Assembly (NCBI RefSeq): GCF_900233005.1
Contig: NZ_LT960612.1
Location: forward strand, 1,612,001-1,676,000
Direction: 5' to 3'
From: Vibrio tapetis subsp. tapetis
GTDB lineage: Bacteria; Pseudomonadota; Gammaproteobacteria; Enterobacterales; Vibrionaceae
DNA: 64,000 nt
In this document: in pieces, positions 9,510 to 18,539 of the stretch
How the letters are laid out: each line of letters opens with the position of its first letter
Numbering within the stretch: the stretch's first letter is position 1
Program-made: the position numbers and the translations under genes
The notes under the pieces: model-generated
Seen by the model: only the letters and a program-made list of their open reading frames with translations
What the model was told of the DNA's origin: nothing
Databases searched by the model: none

Positions 9510-10151
9510 TTAACGAGCAACCGCCCCGCCAAGGTTAAGATCGTCTGGCCATTTTGAAATCCTTGTCCCCCCTAGATAGAGGTTTCCGTCAATCTGGAGG
9601 CGCTCCGGTAGCTCGGTTATTGTGGTGCCGCCGATGTAAAGGTCTCCCTTAATGGTCAGCGGGGAAGGGAGCTCTGTAATCTTGGTACGTACGATACTCA
9701 AGTCACCCTCAACGGTCAGGCCTGCAGGCAGTGCTTCGATTGGTGTATCGGTTAAATTTATGTAACCTCCAACCTTAACGCCTTTTGACCATGACTTCAT
9801 TTTTGAACCGAGTAAATTAGCATAACCTTTAATGGTCGTACCTTTAGCGATGGAAGTTAGTTCACTGTTGGAAGCGTCTAAACTCCCTTGAATATCTAAA
9901 CCTTTGGGCAGTTTTTTAATCGGTGTTTTTGCAATATTGAGGTTGCCCTTCACGGTAAAATTCTCTGGGAGTGACGTATAATGAGTATTACGAAGGTGGA
10001 GGTTACCGTAGGAATCAATGTGATTAAGTACTTTGTATTGATCTAGCGGCGTTGCTCCGATTGTAAAGGCCACGGAAAAAGCGCCTAGAGCGATAGCGTG
10101 TTTTATGATGCTTACAGAGGGTAGAATCGTTGAAGCCCATCGTTTAATCAT
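9510..10151 (-). CDS. Periplasmic LRR-like repeat protein
   Basis: 213 residues with a hydrophobic N-terminus (signal peptide or anchor, residues about 16-33). From residue 60 to the end, at least seven 20-residue repeats of the form (I/V)xGxLxIxxTxIxxLPxxL, for example GDLYIGGTTITELPERLQID. They resemble the short LPxL leucine-rich repeats of IpaH/SspH proteins but carry a G-(D/N)-L step typical of a stacked beta solenoid. No catalytic domain follows, so it is repeats only. Binding or structural role; target unknown. Does not look like a type III effector because it has its own export signal. Confidence 0.7.
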   Translation of the reverse strand: MIKRWASTILPSVSIIKHAIALGAFSVAFTIGATPLDQYKVLNHIDSYGNLHLRNTHYTSLPENFTVKGNLNIAKTPIKKLPKGLDIQGSLDASNSELTSIAKGTTIKGYANLLGSKMKSWSKGVKVGGYINLTDTPIEALPAGLTVEGDLSIVRTKITELPSPLTIKGDLYIGGTTITELPERLQIDGNLYLGGTRISKWPDDLNLGGAVAR

Positions 10152-10236
10152 TGTGAATTCTCATGTTTATCTTTCGAGAGTATATAACAGAATTAGTTGC
10201 TTGGGCGGGTATTCGTTCCCAAGAAAGGAGTAAAGT

Positions 10237-10524
10237 TTGAAGAGCTATCTTGTGGGGTTGTTGCTTATTGTTGTTCCAATTTCCAGCGCGTGGAGTGAGG
10301 GAAAAAGCTATGGGACATCGAAAACAATAGTGACACCAAAGAACAGTGTTATTGTCACAGATGGTAAAGCAGGGGCGCGGATTTGTTATTACGACGATCG
10401 TGCGTATTCAATTGGGGCGGTAATACAGGTAGGGAAGGTATACTTGATATGCCAACGTCAAAATGACTATGAGCTAAACGGACAATTAGCATGGGTGCTA
10501 CTTAACCCCAATAAGCCCCAATAG
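10237..10524 (+). CDS. DUF1496 family protein (YnjH-like)
   Basis: 95 residues starting at TTG 10237, chosen because AAAGGAG lies 7 nt upstream and the frame opens with a good signal peptide (to about residue 20, SSAWS). The mature part carries ARICYYDDRAYSIGAVIQ, the signature of DUF1496, with conserved cysteines at the ICYY and LICQ positions. Exported, function unknown. Confidence 0.8.
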   Translation: MKSYLVGLLLIVVPISSAWSEGKSYGTSKTIVTPKNSVIVTDGKAGARICYYDDRAYSIGAVIQVGKVYLICQRQNDYELNGQLAWVLLNPNKPQ

Positions 10525-10578
10525 TTTAACCCGAAAAACCTCGCTCTATCGTTGTTGCTCTTGCCTCAACGGCGTATT

Positions 10579-10605
10579 AAAAAGACAGCCGTTAGCTGTC
10601 TTTTT
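10579..10605 (+). terminator. Rho-independent terminator
   Basis: AAAAAGACAGC, loop CGTTA, GCTGTCTTTTT; serves the DUF1496 gene and the convergent YfcZ/YiiS gene. Confidence 0.85.
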
Positions 10606-10624
10606 GGGTAGCAGAATGAACAGA

Positions 10625-10933
10625 TTAACGCCCTAACGTGCGGGTTTTTAGTTCAAAAATTAGCTTTTCAGCACTGCAAGTAAATTTGAAGCGAGCAGTG
10701 AGAAGCGTCGCATCTTCACTCATAGGTTGAACATCATATTCAACGTCACTTGTCACTTGCTTTGCAAGTTCAAGGTATTTCGAAAACTCGGCTTCTAGAG
10801 ATGCTTTGTCGGCTGCATTAATTTCAAGTAGCGCAACTTCATCGCCCTCTTGAATGATAAAACCGATCTCGCCAGCGCATCCACAAGCTTCGCATACTTC
10901 TTGATTGTCTTTTACTTCTGTAACCATTCGCAA
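10625..10933 (-). CDS. YfcZ/YiiS (DUF406) family protein
   Basis: 102 residues; N-terminal CEACGCAGEIGF motif (residues 14-25) and a following EGDEVALLEI strand match the YfcZ/YiiS family of small acidic cytosolic proteins of unknown function. Preceded on its strand by AAGGGG, a good ribosome binding site. Confidence 0.85.
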   Translation of the reverse strand: MRMVTEVKDNQEVCEACGCAGEIGFIIQEGDEVALLEINAADKASLEAEFSKYLELAKQVTSDVEYDVQPMSEDATLLTARFKFTCSAEKLIFELKTRTLGR

Positions 10934-11471
10934 ACCCCTTATTAAGTTGAGGACATTTTACCGATAGATGATGCGCTTAGCTAGAATAAAGTGAACAAGT
11001 TCACACTTTTATTTTGTCTGTATCGGAATGGTCAAAATCACATCAAGAAGTAAAATTCTATTTCAAGCTCACTGATTGTTTGTCGCTATTGATGTGATCA
11101 TCATCACGTAATATCAAAAGGGATGAGATATTGAACATTAAGACGATTCAACACCTTGTGCGCAGATGTATTTTATAAGAAGATTCCTCAATTCGAAAGT
11201 ATTCACCAGATTTATAGGCAATAAGCAGCACATCAAGATGCTGGCCATACTTATGGGCTAAAGTGCTTTCGATATTTTAAGCCGATTTAATTTTAGTTTT
11301 CGTGGTATTGAGTCTGTAACCAAGCGTTTATGTAGCTCACCATGCTAACTTTTCTCATTGTATTGAGATTTTATTATTTTCGAACATAATAGTAATAATT
11401 ATGATCAACGCCCAACTAATAGTAGTGAACTATGTTGGATGTTGAAGTATGAACAGAGAAGAGCCCCAAAT
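10934..11471. other. Long intergenic region upstream of luxT
   Basis: About 540 bases without a supported gene. It holds a near-perfect CRP-like site at 11093-11108 and AT-rich DNA closer to luxT. A 5' extension of the luxT frame to 11439 exists, but it lacks the family N-terminus. I see no small RNA with terminator here. Confidence 0.5.
11093..11108. promoter_or_regulatory. CRP-like binding site
   Basis: TGTGATCATCATCACG fits TGTGA-N6-TCACA at 9 of 10 defined bases. It lies about 380 bp before luxT and 160 bp before the divergent YfcZ/YiiS gene. Confidence 0.5.
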
Positions 11472-11933
11472 ATGCCAAAGCGTAGTAAAGAAGATACTGA
11501 AATTACTGTACAGACAATAATGGATGCCGTCGTCGAACAGTTAATCACTCTTGGTTATGACAAAATGTCGTATACGACACTCAGCCAACAGACAGGCATT
11601 TCTCGTACAGGGATCAGCCATCATTTTCCGAAAAAGACTGACTTCACAGCAGCGCTTGATGGTCGTATTTATAAGATGTTTGTCGAGCACTTAACCCTAA
11701 ATACTGATTTGGATAGCTTCAAAAACAGTTGGTTAGCGGCACTTCACAATAGAGAGTTCTTGGCAATTTTACGCTTGCTATTCCACCATACGGTTGTGTC
11801 TGAAAGCACACATCCTTTTGCTAAAGCGGGTATTGAAAGAATATATAGCTTGATTGAAGAAAAATTTGGTGAGCATTCACGAAACGATCTAGACGCGCTT
11901 CTTGGACGTAGCTTGGTTCACATGGCGTTCTAA
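11472..11933 (+). CDS. luxT: LuxT-type TetR family transcriptional regulator
   Basis: 153 residues from ATG 11472, the start that gives the N-terminus MPKRSKEDTEITVQ that I recall for LuxT/SwrT of Vibrio; an in-frame start at 11439 would add 11 unrelated residues. Residues 10-57 are the TetR HTH with the recognition helix TGISRTGISHHFPKK. LuxT acts in quorum-sensing and motility circuits of Vibrio as a repressor of qrr1 and swrZ, among other genes (established for V. harveyi and relatives). The usual TetR ligand domain is short. Shares a terminator with the convergent yiaY. Confidence 0.8.
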   Translation: MPKRSKEDTEITVQTIMDAVVEQLITLGYDKMSYTTLSQQTGISRTGISHHFPKKTDFTAALDGRIYKMFVEHLTLNTDLDSFKNSWLAALHNREFLAILRLLFHHTVVSESTHPFAKAGIERIYSLIEEKFGEHSRNDLDALLGRSLVHMAF

Positions 11934-11971
11934 CAGCCGTTAGATCTTTCTACATCTATACTCATAAATTT

Positions 11972-12007
11972 AAAAACGGGCTCAGTAACGATTACTGAGC
12001 CCGTTTT
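11972..12007. terminator. Bidirectional terminator between luxT and yiaY
   Basis: AAAACGGGCTCAGTAA pairs perfectly with TTACTGAGCCCGTTTT around a CGA loop: 16-bp stem with A- and T-tracts. Confidence 0.9.
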
Positions 12008-12055
12008 GTTTGTACCTTGACTGCCGAATAGTGGAATGATTCAGCTAGTGACTGG

Positions 12056-13204
12056 TTACATCGCAGCGACGAAAATCTCTGAAATTTCTTCGTGAGTCGC
12101 TTGTTTTGGGTTTGTAAAGCCACAGGCATCTTTCAATGCGTTGTCTGCTAATACGGAAATATCTTCCAGCTTGGCGCCCAGATCTTTAAGGCCAGCAGGA
12201 ATACCCACATCTTTTGATAGTACGCCAATTGCATCGAGTGCTGCTTGAGCACCTTGTTGTGGGCTCAGACCATCAACGTTTACACCCATTGCTTTTGCTA
12301 CATCCGTTAACCTTTCAGGGCAAACTTGTGCGTTATAACGTTGTACGTGTGGGAGTAGAATCGCATTACAGACCCCATGTGGTAAGTCGTAAAATCCGCC
12401 CAGTTGGTGAGCCATTGCATGTACATAACCTAATGAAGCATTGTTAAACGCCATGCCAGCCATAAATTGCGCGTAAGCCATTTGTTCACGAGCTTCAAGA
12501 TCAGAACCATTTGATACGGCGGTACGAAGGTGAGCTTGGATCAACTCGATGGCTTTAATCGCCACAGCATCTGTTACTGGCGTAGCTGCAACGGAAACGT
12601 ATGCCTCAATAGCGTGAGTTAATGCGTCCATGCCTGTTGCCGCGGTTAAAGAAGCTGGCTTAGCGAGCATTAATTCAGGATCGTTTACAGAAACTAGTGG
12701 CGTTGTGTGCTTATCAACAATCGCCATTTTGATATGACGTTCTTCATCGGTGATGATGCAAAAACGTGTCATTTCAGAAGCCGTACCCGCAGTGGTATTG
12801 ATTGCAATTAGCGGTAATTGAGGTTTCGCAGATTGGTCGACACCTTCGTAATCACCAATTTCTCCACCATTCGCTGCTAGTAATGCAATGCCCTTGGCGC
12901 AATCATGAGGAGAACCTCCACCAAGAGAGATAACGAAATCGCATTGATTTTCTTGCAGGAGCGCTAGACCACTTTTTACGTTTCCGATAGTTGGGTTAGG
13001 TTGTGTTCCGTCAAATACAACAGCGTTAACGCCGCGTTCAATTAATAAATTCTCAACCTGCTTAACCACACCGATTTGATTAAGCACCTTATCTGTTACG
13101 ATCAAACCGTTTTTAAAGCCTTGTGCCTTAATATTGTCCATTGCCGTTGTAAGACAGCCTGCACCCATTAAATTTACGGTAGGGATGTAAAATGCACTTG
13201 TCAT
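12056..13204 (-). CDS. yiaY: Iron-containing alcohol dehydrogenase (YiaY-like)
   Basis: 382 residues, the length of group III Fe-dependent alcohol dehydrogenases. The NAD-binding [13 protein letters not shown] lies near residues 95-107, the substrate loop [14 protein letters not shown] near 137-150, and the iron ligands fall in [11 protein letters not shown] and in HAMAHQLGG and LPHGVCNA. E. coli YiaY was reported as an L-threonine dehydrogenase as well as an alcohol dehydrogenase; the substrate here cannot be read from sequence. TTTGGAGC before the start is the ribosome binding site. Confidence 0.92.
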   Translation of the reverse strand: MTSAFYIPTVNLMGAGCLTTAMDNIKAQGFKNGLIVTDKVLNQIGVVKQVENLLIERGVNAVVFDGTQPNPTIGNVKSGLALLQENQCDFVISLGGGSPHDCAKGIALLAANGGEIGDYEGVDQSAKPQLPLIAINTTAGTASEMTRFCIITDEERHIKMAIVDKHTTPLVSVNDPELMLAKPASLTAATGMDALTHAIEAYVSVAATPVTDAVAIKAIELIQAHLRTAVSNGSDLEAREQMAYAQFMAGMAFNNASLGYVHAMAHQLGGFYDLPHGVCNAILLPHVQRYNAQVCPERLTDVAKAMGVNVDGLSPQQGAQAALDAIGVLSKDVGIPAGLKDLGAKLEDISVLADNALKDACGFTNPKQATHEEISEIFVAAM

Positions 13205-13619
13205 TGTATTGCTCCAAATATTATAGATTTTATGAATTAAAACTTTAATGTCTGGTTATAAAATTGGACATAACGCATCTATGCTTAGTTGATCTGGCGC
13301 AATTAGTTTGGCTATCTGTAGCACGGTAACGGTTAATTGAGAAGGCAATCGAAAAACCACGCAAAATAGGTTCGATGAAAGTGGAGTGAAAGGATAATAA
13401 ATCGTTAAAAACTGGTGATAATATCTTTATTATCAATAGTATATATTTTTGTTAATTCAGGCTAGGCCAGTAAGAACACCAAAAACTCAGGAAATACAGA
13501 CAAAAAAATCAGCACGGGAGTGCTGATTATTGAGGGGGTATTTACGCTTAGTGGCGGCTACCTAGTCGCGGCTACTCGGTTGCTACTGATGACTGAGCAC
13601 GACTGAGTAATTTCGTAAG
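13205..13619. other. Intergenic region between cheV and yiaY
   Basis: 415 bases. Apart from the cheV terminator (13500-13532) and the presumed yiaY promoter I see nothing that codes. Confidence 0.5.
13500..13532 (-). terminator. Rho-independent terminator of cheV
   Basis: AATCAGCAC and GTGCTGATT around GGGA; on the minus strand the stem runs into seven T, so it terminates cheV. Confidence 0.8.
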
Positions 13620-14525
13620 CTAGAGTGCGTCACTGCTCTCTTCTAGCTTTTTCGCGCCTCGTAACATCGCATTGACTAATTCAGTCGCATCAAACTTGGT
13701 AAGTGCTTCGTGGGCACCCACCTGGTGCGCTTGATCAACACAGATTTCGCTCGATAATGACGTATGCAAAATCCGATAAGAACGGTTAAGCGCGTTGTCA
13801 TTTTGAACTTCAAATGCTAATTCATAACCGTCTAATCCGGGCATCTCTATATCACTGACTAGAATATTGACAGGGTTATGTTCACTGGCATCATTTTTCA
13901 TTAACGCTAGTGCGTCCATACCATTTTTACAAACTTGGTAAGGAATGTTGATACTATCTAAAGCGTCGGACAACTGCTTCCGCGCCAAACTGGAATCGTC
14001 TACCAGTAAAATACTCAGCGGTTTTAGCCGTTCACGTTCAACGTCCGTGAGAATTGGAATGCGTTCTGAGTCATGATCGGGGTAGATTTTAGAAAGCAGT
14101 AATTCTACGTCTAGCATTTGAACAATGCGGTCTTTATGACGCGTAATACCCGTAACAAACACGTTGTCGCCTGCAGTATCTGGAGTTGGTTCTATGTTTC
14201 GCCAGTCGCACTCAATGATCTTTTCAATTTCACGAACCATAAAAGCAACCACGGTTCGTAAGCAATCAGTCACAATAAGGTAGCAATCCTTATATTCTTC
14301 AGGGGAGATCGGCCTAAAGCCAATAGCTGCCGCCATATCAATAACGGGAACAGTGATCTCCCGGATTGGAACAGTACCAATTACATGAGGATGAGAGTAG
14401 GGGATTTGAGTCGTTTGCGCATACGGAACAATTTCACGTACTTTTAATGTACCAATTGCGAAGCTATGTTGAATGGTCAACTTGAACATCAACATACCTT
14501 GAGACTGATTAGCCTTACTTTTCAT
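13620..14525 (-). CDS. cheV: Chemotaxis protein CheV
   Basis: CheW-like coupling domain (residues about 5-150, with MLMFKLTIQHSFAIG and the PVIDMAAAIGFRPI loop) joined to a receiver domain (from LSILLVDDSSLARK, with the phospho-aspartate in NILVSDIEMPGLDG). Couples chemoreceptors to CheA and is itself phosphorylated. The ATG at 14525 is preferred to a GTG at 14570 because TTGGAAT lies 7-8 nt before it and because the upstream 15 residues do not look like CheV. About 301 residues, the usual length. Single-gene transcript with its own terminator. Confidence 0.92.
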   Translation of the reverse strand: MKSKANQSQGMLMFKLTIQHSFAIGTLKVREIVPYAQTTQIPYSHPHVIGTVPIREITVPVIDMAAAIGFRPISPEEYKDCYLIVTDCLRTVVAFMVREIEKIIECDWRNIEPTPDTAGDNVFVTGITRHKDRIVQMLDVELLLSKIYPDHDSERIPILTDVERERLKPLSILLVDDSSLARKQLSDALDSINIPYQVCKNGMDALALMKNDASEHNPVNILVSDIEMPGLDGYELAFEVQNDNALNRSYRILHTSLSSEICVDQAHQVGAHEALTKFDATELVNAMLRGAKKLEESSDAL

Positions 14526-14695
14526 ATCTGATTCCAAGAGTAGGTTCTTTATTAGTGTATAATCTAACACTAGGTTTGGGGTTAACTTATATCAAATTTT
14601 TGACTGAACATCCTTTATTAATTGGCGCATAACAGATGATTTTGTGCATCGTTTTAGTTAGAATTCGCCGATAGAGACTTAGTGAGAGACGTATC

Positions 14696-14974
14696 ATGGC
14701 AAGAACCGCAGCAGCAGTGCACATTTTAGTGAAGCATAAAGAGCAAGCAGAAGACATTATCAAGCAGCTCAAAAAGGGTGCAAAATTTCAAGTTTTAGCG
14801 AAAAAGCACTCTACTTGCCCTTCAGGCAAGAAAGGCGGTGACTTAGGTGAATTCAAAAAAGGCCAGATGGTGCCACAGTTTGATAAAGCCGTGTTTTCTG
14901 GCGAGATTTTAACGCCACAGTTAGTCAAAACAAAGTTTGGCTGGCATGTGCTTAAAGTGTTGTACAGAACCTAA
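14696..14974 (+). CDS. ppiC: Parvulin-type peptidyl-prolyl cis-trans isomerase C
   Basis: 92 residues, the size of E. coli PpiC (PpiC alone, no chaperone domain, no signal). The single rotamase domain shows [14 protein letters not shown], the conserved [21 protein letters not shown] and the terminal KFGWHVLKV. Acts in the cytosol. GAGAG 9-13 nt before ATG. Confidence 0.96.
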   Translation: MARTAAAVHILVKHKEQAEDIIKQLKKGAKFQVLAKKHSTCPSGKKGGDLGEFKKGQMVPQFDKAVFSGEILTPQLVKTKFGWHVLKVLYRT

Positions 14975-14993
14975 TAAGATTGAAAACTTAGAT

Positions 14994-15030
14994 AAAAAAG
15001 CGGCTTTGATTTTCCAAGGCCGCTTTTTTT
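14994..15030. terminator. Terminator behind ppiC
   Basis: AAAAAAGCGGC and GCCGCTTTTTTT with an 11-15 nt loop that has extra internal pairing (CTTTG/CAAGG). Convergent with the DUF3541 pseudogene, so it can serve both. Confidence 0.8.
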
Positions 15031-15060
15031 GTTTGAGACTAAGATTAAAGAGAATTCGAG

Positions 15061-16167
15061 TTATTTTTTTATTAGCCCGTAAGGAACGTTAGTCACAATC
15101 TTAGGGTTATTGGTTACATTCGGCACGGCGTGTGCTCCTTGCCAGTCTAACAACATAATGGCCAGTACATTCCTGTGTTCGCCGTACGTTAGATCTAAGT
15201 CCCCGGTAACGGAAGGGATCAAACCGTGGTCTACGTTTATAGACGCTTGAATGTGCTTTCTTGTTTTTTCAACGACCGGATCGTTGTCTAATCCTGCCAA
15301 CAAAAATGCAATACCTACTTCGGCAATCACATCTTCTTTTGCTCGGTTGAGGATGACATCGATATTTTCTCTTAGATAATCATAAAGCCATTGGTATTTT
15401 TGCTCATCAATTTGGCGCTGATAGTAGCCTGAATCTGCGAAGATTATATGCGTTAGGCCGTATATTTTATTGCCAAATTGTTGTTTGGTCAGCGTGGCAT
15501 CGAGATCATCCGGATACGTTTCTCTGAATGCATCGATGAAAGGTTAAACAACGTCTTGTTCACCTAGCTGTTGCAACCAAAATACTTGATTTGCCAGTTG
15601 GGCGGCCCACGCTTTGATCATTTCCTGATTAGTGACATAAGGAAGAAAGTCGTGCCTACGTAGAATGGATCTCAGCTTTTCGTCTTGCTGATGCTTAAGC
15701 CCATATTCATTAGCACGAGCCATTGACCCAAGAAGTGAGACACCCAAAAAAACGTACTCGGGCATTTTGATGGTGGCGTTGAATCGGCGTAGGCTGCGTT
15801 CATCGGTCTCGTCTAGGTAGCCTGAGAGGCGGTTAATCGAATAGGCGTGAATTTGCTCGTCAGTATAAGTTTGACCAGAAATCTTATTGAGGTTGTCAGC
15901 AACGCGCGCAATATCAGACCAGATAGCAGATTTGTATTTTGGGTCTAATGTTTGTCTGTACATTCTCAAGCCATAGTGGCCTTCTTTAAACGCGGGTAAC
16001 GTATACAGTTGTGTTTCGTAGGTGTGTTTAATGATGGTTGCTGAGTCAGAATAACTCAATTTTTGATTGCTAACGGCAGGCGGTGCGGTGCTATCTTGCG
16101 CATAGGCAGGAAGACACAAAGAAAGTACTAATGCACTGCAAACGCATCGGGCCATAATAGGGAGCAT
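15061..16167 (-). pseudogene. DUF3541 family exported protein interrupted by an in-frame TAA
   Basis: Two open stretches (16167-15544 and the continuation to 15061) lie in the same frame and are separated only by the codon TAA at 15544-15546. Reading through gives about 368 residues: signal peptide (to about residue 24, PAYAQ), then an all-helical domain (HYGLRMYRQTLDPKY, WAAQLANQVFWLQQLGEQDVV, stop, PFIDAFRETYPDDLDA, IYGLTHIIFADSGYYQ). I recognise this as the Vibrio DUF3541 family, whose usual length this full frame matches. A single C to T change (CAA to TAA) would account for the stop. Either a recent pseudogene, a truncated protein, or a sequence error. Confidence 0.75.
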
Positions 16168-16290
16168 ATTTACCTACGAACAAGAAAGATTTTAGTAATA
16201 GTACGGCAGTAAAAATTCATAACCGTCATAGTAATGTCAGGCTTGATGACTTAATCATAAAGGCAATAGGGAGGGACTATTAGGTGAGTT

Positions 16291-16827
16291 TTAACCCAGC
16301 CAAGCTTTAAGCCTGTCAAAAATATTAGGCCTTTTATCAGGAATAGGGCTGGCGTTCTGGCCAACGTAAAAGGCCTGCATGATACCTGAACGTAGAATAT
16401 CAGGGTCTGCACCTAGTACGTTGTTGACGAGCTTAGCCGAGTTCAACGCATGGTCGTTTGCCAAACTAAAGTCCATTTTTAAGTACCCTTGAACAAGCAC
16501 CCAAAGTTTGGTGAGCATCAGCAGTTCGACTGTTGCGGTATTTTTAAATTTGTCAGCATGCTCTTCACCGACGCCTTCATTAATTGCTTGCTGCATTTTT
16601 ATTAGAGAATGCAGATGGTGTTCCAGTTGAGAAGACTGTTGAATGTGCGCTTGGGTTAACGTCCCAAGTAGCATGTGAAAGCTTGGCTTGTCTTGATTGT
16701 GCTCACAGGCGTTATTAAATGTCGCTTGATAGCGATCGCACAGTTCTTGGTAAATGGTCTGATCCTGTGGATTTAGCTTTAATTCGCTTAAACCAGCCTG
16801 ATCAAAGTAATCACTCAAAGAGGTCAA
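16291..16827 (-). CDS. Conserved helical protein of unknown function
   Basis: 178 residues, soluble and predicted mostly helical (QDQTIYQELCDRYQATFNN, HLHSLIKMQQAINEG, VELLMLTKLWVLVQG). No signal peptide or motif I recognise. Lies 123 bp upstream of the DUF3541 gene on the same strand. The region between it and yaeQ carries a 19-bp tandem duplication. Confidence 0.6.
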   Translation of the reverse strand: MTSLSDYFDQAGLSELKLNPQDQTIYQELCDRYQATFNNACEHNQDKPSFHMLLGTLTQAHIQQSSQLEHHLHSLIKMQQAINEGVGEEHADKFKNTATVELLMLTKLWVLVQGYLKMDFSLANDHALNSAKLVNNVLGADPDILRSGIMQAFYVGQNASPIPDKRPNIFDRLKAWLG

Positions 16828-16881
16828 AATAAATCCTTGTTTGACGTAGATATCGTGGATGCATAGTTGAACTATTATTGA

Positions 16882-16919
16882 AGCAAAGATAGTTCATGGC
16901 AGCAAAGATAGTTCATGGC
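16882..16919. repeat. Tandem 19-bp duplication next to a hairpin
   Basis: AGCAAAGATAGTTCATGGC occurs twice in direct tandem (16882-16900, 16901-16919). The second copy's AGTTCATGGCA (16910-16920) pairs perfectly with TGCCATGAACT (16929-16939), making an 11-bp hairpin with an 8-nt loop; the first copy offers a second left arm. Confidence 0.85.
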
Positions 16920-16964
16920 AGGAAATTTTGCCATGAACTTAATTTTATATCTGGCTCAATCTCT

Positions 16965-17498
16965 CTATTCTTGAAGTGTTTCCCAGTTAACTTCGCAGTC
17001 GCCATTATCTGCTGTAATGTAGGCCGAATTGCCGGTGATCATGACAGACATATCCATGGTACGCGTTAATAGTTGAGACATCGCATCAATACCACTCCAA
17101 TCAAAGCGAGTTACAGAGGCCTTTAACAAGCCAAACTTACCTTTATTTTGGTTCCACCACACATCAGACTTTGTATTAAAACTGTAAACATGAACCTGTT
17201 TGGCGAGTCGAGTTGCTTTCTTAACACGTTCAGTATCGGGTTCTCCGACGTCTATCCATAGTTGAATTTGGTCATCTAAAGATTTTAACCAAACAGCAGG
17301 CTCTTCGATGTTCGATAGCCCCTTAGAGAATTGCAGATCTTCATGAGCGTTGATACAGAATGCTAATACGCGGGCCATCATTCGCTGCTCATTCTCTGAA
17401 GGATGCTGGGCGATGGTAAGGCTAAGGGAGTCGTAATAGTCGCGGTTCATATCAGTCAATGTGATACGAAACTTGTAAATGGTAGGTTTAAGAGCCAC
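16965..17498 (-). CDS. yaeQ: YaeQ family protein
   Basis: 177 residues, the usual length. N-terminal MALKPTIYKFRITLTDM and the segments RMMARVLAFCINAHEDL and LWIDVGEPDTERVKKA are diagnostic of YaeQ, a PD-(D/E)XK-fold cytosolic protein. Biochemical role not established; E. coli YaeQ was linked to suppression of RfaH loss. Single gene. Confidence 0.93.
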   Translation of the reverse strand: MALKPTIYKFRITLTDMNRDYYDSLSLTIAQHPSENEQRMMARVLAFCINAHEDLQFSKGLSNIEEPAVWLKSLDDQIQLWIDVGEPDTERVKKATRLAKQVHVYSFNTKSDVWWNQNKGKFGLLKASVTRFDWSGIDAMSQLLTRTMDMSVMITGNSAYITADNGDCEVNWETLQE

Positions 17499-17606
17499 TT
17501 TATTTGTCTGCTTAGATGAGAGTGGGCCTATTGTACGACAGTTCTCAATGAATAGGGAAAATGTCGGTTAAGTTATTTTTTGGTATTTATCCAAATTATC
17601 AATATT

Positions 17607-18530
17607 TTACTCAGCATTCAAAGGTCGATTGTATTGAAGGCGTAACAGAAATTCTGTGTTTTTCTGGTTATTAATATTCAACGCCAAGGTCCCATTGTGT
17701 CGTTGTACGATGTCATTCGATATCGCGAGCCCCAATCCGGTTCCTTGAGCGTTTGTCTTTGTTGTAAAGAAAGGATCGAAAATCTTATCTTGTATATCTT
17801 CAGTGATGCCCATTCCATCATCGCTTACTGAGACTTCGATGTATTGCGTACCGTTGTGGGTGATTTTATGGCTTTGTACCCAAATGTTGTGGTCATTATT
17901 CGTGTTTTCTTTGTTGGCTTGCTTAGCATTGAGTAACAAATTGACCAGTACCTGTTGAATCTGGCCAAAATGAAACGGAACCAATGGTAAGGATGAATCT
18001 AGGTCTTGGTGCATCGAGATTGTGTATTTTAGTTCGTTTTTAACGGCATTAAGTGCGCTCGTAATACACTGATTAATGTCTGAAAGTGGTACGTCATCAT
18101 AACTAGAGGTCGATAGGGTCTTTAGGCTATTATTAATGTCCGCGACTTGTTTTAGGCCTTGATTTGTTTCAACTAACAACTCTTTCAACTCTTGTGTGGC
18201 GTTATTCTCATCCATTCGTTGGTGTTGGATAAGATACTCATCGCTTACCGCGTTGTAGGCAATGATTTGCCAAGCAAGAGTATCGAATTGAATTAATTCA
18301 TTAACGTGATTTTCAATCAATTGGAGGTTGGCCGTCGAGACACTAAGTGGGTTGGTAAGTTCGTGGTGAACTCCAGCGGCGAGGTAACCAATAGAGGCGA
18401 GTTTTTCACTGTGGTACAGTTTAGCCTCAAGCTCGTGCAACCTTTCTTCTAGTTGGCTTACCTTTGATTCTTGCTCTATAAATGCCTTTTTATAGTCGAA
18501 ATCGTCAGCGTTTGCCGTTGGGTTATTCAT
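17607..18530 (-). CDS. Soluble sensor histidine kinase
   Basis: 307 residues without membrane segments. Residues 15-45 form a coiled coil (SKVSQLEERLHELEAKL), followed by HisKA with the phospho-acceptor at H56 in GVHHELTNPLS, then HATPase_c with N box LLLNAKQANKENTN, G1 DDGMGI, F box FDPFFTTK and G2 GTGLGLAIS. Last gene of a four-gene operon after the response regulator (9 bp apart). Being cytosolic, it probably works as an accessory kinase to the membrane kinase encoded two genes upstream. Confidence 0.88.
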   Translation of the reverse strand: MNNPTANADDFDYKKAFIEQESKVSQLEERLHELEAKLYHSEKLASIGYLAAGVHHELTNPLSVSTANLQLIENHVNELIQFDTLAWQIIAYNAVSDEYLIQHQRMDENNATQELKELLVETNQGLKQVADINNSLKTLSTSSYDDVPLSDINQCITSALNAVKNELKYTISMHQDLDSSLPLVPFHFGQIQQVLVNLLLNAKQANKENTNNDHNIWVQSHKITHNGTQYIEVSVSDDGMGITEDIQDKIFDPFFTTKTNAQGTGLGLAISNDIVQRHNGTLALNINNQKNTEFLLRLQYNRPLNAE

Positions 18531-18539
18531 ATTGTACTC

